Origin: Natronomonas sp. CBA1123 | GTDB taxonomy: Archaea; Halobacteriota; Halobacteria; Halobacteriales; Haloarculaceae | Reading direction: 5' to 3' | DNA: 64,000 nt | NCBI RefSeq assembly: GCF_009741925.1 | Contig: NZ_WPCC01000001.1 | Location: forward strand, 211,268-275,267 | Shown: positions 58,839 through 64,000 of the stretch, in pieces | Position numbering within the stretch: the stretch's first letter is position 1 | How the letters are laid out: each line of letters begins with the position of its first letter | Program-made: the position numbers and the translations under genes | The notes under the pieces: model-generated | What the model was told of the DNA's origin: nothing | The model's database searches: none | What the model saw: the letters and a program-made list of their open reading frames with translations, nothing else

Positions 58839-59420
58839 ATGTCGTCCAACATCGATGCTGACAGCCTTCCACTGGTCCCCGGTGCCCTCGCGGGTGTCGC
58901 CGCGTGGGTCCTCGGATACGTGTTCACGTACCTGTTGGTGAGTTCCGACCTCCGCGAGTCGGGGCTGAACCAGTTCGCCCAGGCGTTCGGCGACGGTGAC
59001 GCAACGTACGAACTCGTCGGCTGGGTGTTCTTCAACTCCCACTTCGCCGAGACGGTCATCGACGCCGGCTTCTTCGGGACCGACACGACGAGCTTCATCG
59101 GCGGCGAGAACGGCTTCACCGCCCTCCTCTACGTCATTCCGGTCGCGTTGATACTGGCCTCCGGCCTCGCTATCGGGCGATATCAGGGCGTCACAGACAT
59201 CAACGACGGCGCCATCGCCGGCGCGCTCGTCGTCCCGGGGTATCTGATACTCTCGATAGTCGGCGCGTTCCTGTTCCGCGTCGAGGCCGGCGGCGCGAGC
59301 GGTCAACCCGACCTCCTGCCTGCAATCATCCTCGCCGGCATCGTCTACCCGGTCGTCTTCGGCGCCATCGGCGGCGCCATCGCCTCGGTCACCGCCGAGG
59401 ACGACACCGGCGGCCTATAG
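58839..59420 (+). CDS. polytopic membrane protein, unknown function
   Basis: 193 residues with about five spans: VPGALAGVAAWVLGYVFTYL, TALLYVIPVALILASGLAIG, AIAGALVVPGYLILSIVGAF, ILAGIVYPVVFGAIGGAIAS. The Gly/Ala-rich helices suggest a channel or transporter subunit. TTTATTCATA about 30 bases upstream is a good leaderless TATA box. Convergent with the acetyltransferase, overlapping by six bases. Confidence 0.7.
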   Translation: MSSNIDADSLPLVPGALAGVAAWVLGYVFTYLLVSSDLRESGLNQFAQAFGDGDATYELVGWVFFNSHFAETVIDAGFFGTDTTSFIGGENGFTALLYVIPVALILASGLAIGRYQGVTDINDGAIAGALVVPGYLILSIVGAFLFRVEAGGASGQPDLLPAIILAGIVYPVVFGAIGGAIASVTAEDDTGGL

Positions 59421-59912
59421 CTCCCGGGCGACGATTTCGCCCCACGGTTCGAACCCCAACTTCTCGTAGAAGGCGTAGGCCCGCTCGTTGGCCGGGTCCA
59501 CGTCGAGCAACAGTCTGTCGAGCGGGAGGTCCTGTTCGGTCGCGAGGCCGACGGCGGCCTCCAGCAGCGCCTCGGCGACGCCGCTGCCGCGGTAGTCGGG
59601 GGCGACGAACAGTTCGTTGACGACGGCGGCGTCCCAGACGAAGGCGAGTCGCTCGGGGAGGACGAAGACGTAACCGACCGCCTCGCCGTCAGCGACCGCC
59701 AGCGTCACGCAGCGCTCGTCGTCGGCGACACAGCGGTCGACCCACGCCAGCCACTCGCGTCGGTACTCGTCGGTGAGTTTGGACTCGTAGGTGGCGGCCT
59801 TCTCGTCGCCGCCTTCGGCACCGAGTCCGGTCTCGAACGCCCGTTTCAGTTCCCACAGTGCCTCGCGGTCGGCCTCGGGGTCGTACGGCCGGAGGGTCGG
59901 CTTCTCAGTCAT
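59415..59912 (-). CDS. GNAT-family N-acetyltransferase
   Basis: 165 residues. Acetyl-CoA-binding signature VAPDYRGSGVAEALLEAAV (R-x-x-G-x-G/A), preceded by VVNELFV, and C-terminal LDVDPANERAYAFYEKLGFE. Substrate unknown (ribosomal protein, amine or antibiotic are all possible). ATG at MTEKP overlaps the upstream membrane gene by eight bases. It ends an operon with two YdjM-like genes. Confidence 0.88.
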   Translation of the reverse strand: MTEKPTLRPYDPEADREALWELKRAFETGLGAEGGDEKAATYESKLTDEYRREWLAWVDRCVADDERCVTLAVADGEAVGYVFVLPERLAFVWDAAVVNELFVAPDYRGSGVAEALLEAAVGLATEQDLPLDRLLLDVDPANERAYAFYEKLGFEPWGEIVAREL

Positions 59913-60579
59913 CGTCCCGTTTCGACGGGAGCGGCGACTGTAGCTTCTTCGCGACGAGCGTGAACGCACCGAGGGCGATGAGATACAGCTGCCACCCCTG
60001 GACCGCGATGGGCGCCCGGCGGTCGACGTTCTGCGGTTCGGGGTCCGGCGAGGGGTCGACCGGGCTGGAGACGTGGGTGTTCCCGGTCGTCCCGCCCTGT
60101 CCGGCGTCGACCGACTGCTGGCCCGTCTCGGGGTCGGTCGTCACCTCGATGAACGTCTGGGTGAACCCATCGGCCGTCGAGAAGAACGCCTCGCCGTCGA
60201 GATTGAAGAAGCGGTCCGTAATCGGGTAAAAGAGGTTGATGCCGTCGAGATGTGACCAATCGAACAGCATGTGAGCGAAGGTGTGGACGAACAGGCCGAC
60301 CCACACGAGACGGACGCCGCGGGCACCGAAGCGCTCGCGGAGCCACGACGACTCCCGCGTCGTGTCCCACAACAGGACCGGCACTGCGACGGCGGTGAAC
60401 ACGAGGTTGTGCAACAGCGCCCGGTGGGCGCCGTCGAGGAACCATCCCGCGAACGTGTCAAGTTCGGGTGCGAGGACGACCGCGAGGACGAACACGAGCG
60501 CCCGCCGGTCGTAGAACTCCCCGAGGAGTCCGACCGCGAGGCAGCACGCCACCGCGGCGTGGACAACGGTCGAGGGCAT
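59905..60579 (-). CDS. YdjM-like membrane-bound metal-dependent hydrolase
   Basis: 224 residues, about five spans. The opening PSTVVHAAVACCLAVGLLGE, PELDTFAGWFLDGAHRALLH and LFVHTFAHMLFDWSHLDGIN place metal-ligand His/Asp pairs (HR.LLH, HTFAH, DWSH) as in YdjM/DUF457 proteins. Its start overlaps the stop of the upstream paralogue (TGATG). Possible phospholipase or hydrolase at the membrane. Confidence 0.85.
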   Translation of the reverse strand: MPSTVVHAAVACCLAVGLLGEFYDRRALVFVLAVVLAPELDTFAGWFLDGAHRALLHNLVFTAVAVPVLLWDTTRESSWLRERFGARGVRLVWVGLFVHTFAHMLFDWSHLDGINLFYPITDRFFNLDGEAFFSTADGFTQTFIEVTTDPETGQQSVDAGQGGTTGNTHVSSPVDPSPDPEPQNVDRRAPIAVQGWQLYLIALGAFTLVAKKLQSPLPSKRDDD

Positions 60580-61220
60580 CAGTCACCTCCTCCGTCGAGG
60601 AGTCGTTTCGCGGGCGCAGCGGCCGCCGCGATGATGACGACGACGAGTTGCCACCCGGAGTCGACGAACCGGAGGCGGCGCGCTACGTCGCCGTCGGCCC
60701 CTGCGGAGGGATTGAGCCACGTCTCGACGTGGTGGGTTTCGGTCGTTCCGGGCGAGGCCACTTCCAACCAGCCGTCGCCCCACTCGACGTACGTCTGGAC
60801 GACCCCCTCCTGTGTCGAGAGGACGAGTTTGCCCGTAATCGAGTAGTACCGGTCCGACAGCGGATACAGCGCGGCGGCACTGTCGATGTTGAACAAATCG
60901 AGGCCGATGCCGGCGACGGCGTAGGCGGCGACGGCGACCCACGCGACGCGGACGCCGTACCAGCCGTACCGCCCGCGGAGCCACGAGGACTCCCGACGTT
61001 CGGTGTCGTAGTAGAGCGCGACGGCGGCGGCCGCCGGAACGAACGCGGAGTGTAGCAAGGCGTTGGTCACGCCCGGGACGAGGAGGCTGACCGCAGCGTC
61101 GAGGTTCGGAAGTGCGGCCGCGAGAGCGACGAGGGCCAGCGACCGCCAATCGAAGGCCGGGCCGAGCAGCGCGACACCGATGAGGACGCCGACGGCGACG
61201 GTGACGAGAGTCGGCGGCAT
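60579..61220 (-). CDS. degenerate paralogue of the YdjM-like protein lacking metal ligands
   Basis: 213 residues, collinear with its neighbour: PPTLVTVAVGVLIGVALLGP, PNLDAAVSLLVPGVTNALLH, RRESSWLRGRYGWYGVRVAW. Where the neighbour has HTFAHMLFDWSH, this protein has YAVAGIGLDLFN, so the ligand His residues are gone while the membrane helices remain. Tandem duplication with loss of the active site suggests a regulatory or structural partner of the intact copy. Start ATG at MPPTLV; the longer frame is unlike the paralogue. Confidence 0.75.
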   Translation of the reverse strand: MPPTLVTVAVGVLIGVALLGPAFDWRSLALVALAAALPNLDAAVSLLVPGVTNALLHSAFVPAAAAVALYYDTERRESSWLRGRYGWYGVRVAWVAVAAYAVAGIGLDLFNIDSAAALYPLSDRYYSITGKLVLSTQEGVVQTYVEWGDGWLEVASPGTTETHHVETWLNPSAGADGDVARRLRFVDSGWQLVVVIIAAAAAPAKRLLDGGGD

Positions 61221-61332
61221 TGCCGGGGCGTAGTGCTCGTGGGGCTTAACAGTAGTTGCTGTGCGCACACGCCGTTCCCATCCGCCGAGAACCGCCAGCG
61301 GTAGCTATACGCCGCGCGAGCGTACTTCGAGT

Positions 61333-62061
61333 ATGCTATCCGACGACGTAGCCATCGTCACGGGCGGGTCGATGGGTATCGGGAAGGCCATCGCAGCGGA
61401 GTACGTCGAACAGGGCGCGGACGTGGTCGTCGCCGACGTCGATGACGACGCCGGGACGGAAACCGCCGACGCCATCGGGGCCGAGTACAGACACTGCAAC
61501 GTCCGCGAGTACGAACAAGTCGAGTCGCTGGTGGCGGGCGTCGCCGACGACCACGGCGGACTCGACATCATGGTGAACAACGCCGGCGTCGGCAGTGAGT
61601 CGAAACTCGACGCTATGAGCCTCGAGGAGTGGCGCACCGTCATCGAGACGAACCTCGGCGGCGTGATGCACGGCGCGAAAGCGGCGCTCCCGCATCTCCT
61701 CGAGTCGGAGGGCTGTATCATCAACATCGAATCCATCTACGGATTGCGCGGCGGGAAGGGAGCAGCCGCCTACTCGGCGTCGAAGGGCGGCGTGGTGAAC
61801 TTCACACAGCAGGTCGCCGTCGATTACGCAGCCGACAACGTTCGCGTCAACGGCATCTGTCCGGGGTTCGTCCGGACGCCGATGACCGACGAGCTCCTCG
61901 ACGAAGAGCGGTTCTACGAGTTTCTCAAGGCCCGGACACCGATGGAGCGAGCGGCCGACCCCGAAGAGATAGCGCCGCTGGCGGCGTTTCTCGCCTCCGA
62001 CGGGGCGTCATACATTACGGGGGCGAACATCCCGGTCGACGGCGGCTGGACCGCCTTCTGA
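61333..62061 (+). CDS. short-chain dehydrogenase/reductase (FabG-like)
   Basis: 242 residues. TGGSMGIGKAIAAEYVEQGA, VNNAGVGSESKL, catalytic IESIYG...YSASKGGVVNFTQQVA (S-Y-K), and PGFVRTPMTDELLDEE with the C-terminal YITGANIPVDGGW. NAD(P)-dependent oxidoreductase, FabG-like; substrate unknown. ATG follows GAGT; monocistronic. Confidence 0.9.
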   Translation: MLSDDVAIVTGGSMGIGKAIAAEYVEQGADVVVADVDDDAGTETADAIGAEYRHCNVREYEQVESLVAGVADDHGGLDIMVNNAGVGSESKLDAMSLEEWRTVIETNLGGVMHGAKAALPHLLESEGCIINIESIYGLRGGKGAAAYSASKGGVVNFTQQVAVDYAADNVRVNGICPGFVRTPMTDELLDEERFYEFLKARTPMERAADPEEIAPLAAFLASDGASYITGANIPVDGGWTAF

Positions 62062-62081
62062 AGGCCCGCTCCAGTCGTCGT

Positions 62082-62537
62082 TCACTCGACTTCGATGTCG
62101 ATTTCGTGTGCGTCCTCGGCGGTTTCTTTCGGCAGCGTGACCGTCAGCGCACCGTTGTTCATCGTGGCCGTCACGCCATCGGCGTCGACGTCGCTCGGGA
62201 GCCGAACCGACCGGCTCACCGATTCGCGTCGGCGTTCGCGCCGGAGGTATCGGCCCTCGGATTCCGCTTCGGTCGTCTCCTCGTGGTCGGCGTCGATACG
62301 GAGCGTGTGGTCCGTCACCTGAACGTCGACCTCGTCGCTGTCGAAGCCCGGCAGGTCGGCGGTCACGACGAACGTCTCGTCGTGTTCGACGATATCGACG
62401 GCCATCCGAGAGACGCCGAGCGACAGCCGACTGAACGGTTCGGCTGTCCCCAGTTCTCGCGACGTGTCGTCGAACTGCTCGCTCAGCTGGTTGAAGAAGC
62501 GTTCCAACTCGGTGAAGGGGTTGATTCGTGTTGTCAT
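62082..62537 (-). CDS. Hsp20 small heat shock protein
   Basis: 151 residues. An alpha-crystallin domain (about 45-135): MAVDIVEHDETFVVTADLPG, SDEVDVQVTDHTLRIDADHE, RRERRRESVSRSVRLPSDVD, VTATMNNGALTVTLPKE. It holds unfolded proteins for DnaK-type refolding. The upstream region contains a perfect 8-4-8 palindrome that may be its operator. Confidence 0.93.
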   Translation of the reverse strand: MTTRINPFTELERFFNQLSEQFDDTSRELGTAEPFSRLSLGVSRMAVDIVEHDETFVVTADLPGFDSDEVDVQVTDHTLRIDADHEETTEAESEGRYLRRERRRESVSRSVRLPSDVDADGVTATMNNGALTVTLPKETAEDAHEIDIEVE

Positions 62538-62594
62538 CGTCTCTCGAACGACGATTGGTCGTCTAGCGGCATGTAGCCGAACCCCCGTTCCCAG

Positions 62595-62614
62595 GGAGTG
62601 AGAACACTCACTCC
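62595..62614. promoter_or_regulatory. perfect palindrome GGAGTGAG-AACA-CTCACTCC
   Basis: An exact 8-4-8 inverted repeat straddles the stop codon of the XRE-type gene (TCA at 62608-62610 on this strand) and lies about 58 bases upstream of the hsp20 start. It may be the hsp20 operator or a 3' hairpin for the HTH-DUF2178 transcript. Confidence 0.45.
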
Positions 62615-62799
62615 GGTTCGAAGATGTCCTCGATAGCGCAGTCGAAGTGCTCGGCGAGGGCGAAGGCCAACTCCAGGGAGGGGTCGTACCGTTCCCGTTC
62701 GATGGCGTTGATTGTCTGTCTGGTCACGTCGACGGCCGCCGCGAGGTCCGCCTGGCTCTCGCCGCGGTCGGCGCGGCGCTCCTTGAGGTCGTTTTTCAT
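62608..62799 (-). CDS. XRE-family HTH regulator
   Basis: 63 residues, a single helix-turn-helix: KERRADRGESQADLAAAVDV, TRQTINAIERERYDPSLELA, FALAEHFDCAIEDIFEPE. Small phage-repressor-like regulators of this kind often precede or follow DUF2178 membrane genes, as here. Its ATG overlaps the DUF2178 stop by four bases. It may bind the tandem operator upstream of the operon. Confidence 0.9.
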   Translation of the reverse strand: MKNDLKERRADRGESQADLAAAVDVTRQTINAIERERYDPSLELAFALAEHFDCAIEDIFEPE

Positions 62800-63194
62800 C
62801 GATATCGGTGGTAGCCGAGCGCGAGCAGGTAGACGGCGTAGACGGCGGCCGTCGCGAAGGCGACGGCGGTGCTGGCCGGTCCCCACGAGAACTGTCCGGT
62901 CGCCGACAGCGCGACCAGCGAGGGGTAGACGATGGCCGACAGCCAGCCGAACAGCGTCAGCGTCGTCCCGGCGGCCTTCCGGGCGATTTCGTCGTCGCGT
63001 TCGTCGAACAGGCGCGCGTCGGTAACCGCCGGTAACGCGAACACCGTGAGGAGGCCGAGCGCGTAAACGGCGATGCCGACGAACGGCGCCTCGAAGACTA
63101 CCCCGCCAGCGAGGGCGAGTGCAGCGAGCAGGGTAACTCCGAACGTCGTGCGTTTGAACGTCGCGGGGTCGAATCGTGTCGTTGTCAAGCTCAT
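62796..63194 (-). CDS. DUF2178-like membrane protein
   Basis: 132 residues, four spans: FGVTLLAALALAGGVVFEAP, VGIAVYALGLLTVFALPAVT, GTTLTLFGWLSAIVYPSLVA, AVAFATAAVYAVYLLALGYH. The loop DARLFDERDDEIARKAAG matches the conserved acidic/basic signature (DERDxxI) of DUF2178. Coupled to the HTH gene by four bases and 30 bases after a second DUF2178 gene. Function unknown. Confidence 0.85.
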   Translation of the reverse strand: MSLTTTRFDPATFKRTTFGVTLLAALALAGGVVFEAPFVGIAVYALGLLTVFALPAVTDARLFDERDDEIARKAAGTTLTLFGWLSAIVYPSLVALSATGQFSWGPASTAVAFATAAVYAVYLLALGYHRYR

Positions 63195-63224
63195 TGTTGA
63201 TTGGGGTGGTGTGACTGCAGTCGA

Positions 63225-63638
63225 TTACGAGCGGAGCCGAACGGCGACGTAGGCAACCGAGTAGACGCCGAACATCGCCGCGTAGCCGTACAGTGCGCCG
63301 AGTGCGAGCGTCGGTATCTCGTAGCCAGCGTCCATCACCGCGGGCAGTGCCGGCCCGACGAGTATCAACACCGCACCGACGACACCGAAGGTTCGTTTCG
63401 TCGCTCGTGCCTCAAGCGCTTCGTGTCGTTCGTCGTACAGCGTGACCGAACTGCCCTTCCAGATGCCGAGGAATCCGAGGAAGCCGACCCAGTAGATACC
63501 GAGGGCTGCCAGCGGTGCATCTACTCGAAGGCCGGCGATGTAGCCGACGAACCCGACGGCCAGAAACCCGTACATGATGATTCGATACCGGCGTGGACTG
63601 GAGGACCGATTCGTCGTTGGGGACGTGTTCGCTGTCAT
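63225..63638 (-). CDS. second DUF2178-like membrane protein
   Basis: 137 residues, four spans (MYGFLAVGFVGYIAGL, LGIYWVGFLGFLGIW, VVGAVLILVGPALPAV, YGYAAMFGVYSVAYVAV) and the same loop signature TLYDERHEALEARATKRT. A paralogue of the next gene, with a Ser/Thr-rich N-terminus. First gene of the operon, facing the tandem TTTAC operator. Function unknown. Confidence 0.85.
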   Translation of the reverse strand: MTANTSPTTNRSSSPRRYRIIMYGFLAVGFVGYIAGLRVDAPLAALGIYWVGFLGFLGIWKGSSVTLYDERHEALEARATKRTFGVVGAVLILVGPALPAVMDAGYEIPTLALGALYGYAAMFGVYSVAYVAVRLRS

Positions 63639-63665
63639 GGGTGGAGGGTGTAAAGCGTGTATTAC

Positions 63666-63698
63666 GTAAAGCTCGCTTTACAGTAAAGCGTACTTTAC
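63666..63698. promoter_or_regulatory. tandem palindromic operator GTAAAGC/GCTTTAC
   Basis: Two 16-base palindromes, GTAAAGC-TC-GCTTTAC (63666-63681) and GTAAAG-CGTA-CTTTAC (63683-63698), start 17 bases apart. The minus-strand CTTTACGTAAT overlaps the first and may be the TATA box for the DUF2178 operon, so binding would block initiation. The divergent HTH gene lies just beyond. Confidence 0.7.
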
Positions 63699-63727
63699 AC
63701 ACCCACTTATTTCCTTCGGGCAGCCTT

Positions 63728-64000
63728 ATGCCTCGCCGTCTACTCCCTCAGGGCATGCGCGACCCACGGGAGGAACTCGCCGAGCGCATCGCCGGCGAGG
63801 TGACGCTCTCAGAAGAGCCCGGCGCGACCATACGGAAGTGGCGCGAGGAGTTCGACGTGGCACAGACGACGCTCGCCGACGAACTCGGCGTCTCGGCGTC
63901 GGTCGTCTCCGACTACGAGAGCGGCCGCCGGGAGAACCCGGGAATCGGCGTCGTTCGGCGAGTCGTCGAGGGGCTGCTCGCCGTCGACGAGCGCCGCGGC
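63728..64000 (+). CDS. HTH transcriptional regulator (3' end cut off)
   Basis: 91 codons are visible. The N-terminal region (RDPREELAERIAGEVTLSEE) precedes a Cro/XRE-type HTH: IRKWREEFDVAQTTLADELG, then VSASVVSDYESGRRENPGIG. Archaeal regulators of this form often have a C-terminal sensor domain, which lies outside the window. A second ATG nine codons in is an alternative start. ACTTATTT about 24 bases upstream is a promoter element. It faces the DUF2178 operon across the tandem operator. Confidence 0.85.
   Translation, partial: MPRRLLPQGMRDPREELAERIAGEVTLSEEPGATIRKWREEFDVAQTTLADELGVSASVVSDYESGRRENPGIGVVRRVVEGLLAVDERRG

Noticed and set aside
1..64000. tRNA, rRNA, insertion sequences or integrase genes.
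   Set aside because: I looked for T-loop-like GGTTCGAATCC motifs, transposase or integrase motifs and terminal inverted repeats by eye and found none; a tRNA or covariance search would be decisive.

Overview
The window is GC-rich and encodes strikingly acidic proteins. It carries haloarchaeal marker genes: aIF5A beside an agmatinase-like gene, a bacterioruberin carotenoid cluster, Pus10, Mch, a HalX response regulator, Tat-type lipoproteins and many leaderless TATA promoters. It is almost certainly a chromosomal segment of a halophilic archaeon (class Halobacteria). I saw no rRNA, tRNA, CRISPR array, transposase or phage gene, and no gene-free stretch reaches 300 bases.

Bases 1-2300 hold a truncated CoA-disulfide-reductase-like flavoprotein and a divergent metallo-beta-lactamase-fold hydrolase. 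Bases 2300-13650 form an accessory block of envelope and membrane-regulator genes. It contains membrane winged-helix proteins (one pair are paralogues), a DUF4870 protein, an ArsR-like regulator, a DUF6498-like protein with a PH-like tail, an M48 protease, an AIM24 protein, Tat lipoproteins and an erythromycin-esterase-like lipoprotein. Three promoters here carry the same palindrome, GTTTCA-N5-TGAAAC, at a fixed distance from the start codon, so they look like one undescribed local regulon.

Bases 13800-19230 are one 1805-residue gene fusing acyl-CoA synthetase, enoyl-CoA hydratase and reductase domains, the architecture of propionyl-CoA synthase. Next come a UspA protein, a phosphate permease, a helical-repeat membrane protein, UppP, two membrane proteins, and a GlmS/sugar-nucleotidyltransferase operon (to 26950). 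Bases 27000-34740 are mostly housekeeping: Pus10, a HalX regulator, RNase HII, DUF2240, a HAD hydrolase, pyrF with a frameshift, a membrane J-domain gene with a frameshift at a G7 tract, Idi, and a ferritin-like protein.

Bases 34730-43250 contain a PrpD-family enzyme, a zinc alcohol dehydrogenase, a His-rich MoaB, a cupin, and a membrane winged-helix regulator divergent from a large Tat-exported subtilase. Bases 43300-50000 hold mch, aIF5A-agmatinase, a Nif3-like protein, and an amino-acid permease with a UspA partner. Bases 50000-54960 are the carotenoid cluster (crtI, lycopene elongase, cruF and convergent crtB). Bases 55000-64000 hold gcvH and gcvT around a small opposite-strand gene, a NYN nuclease, a TatD-like hydrolase, two tandem YdjM-like membrane proteins (one lacking the histidines), an SDR, Hsp20, and an HTH/DUF2178 operon with a tandem palindromic operator facing another HTH gene cut off by the window end.
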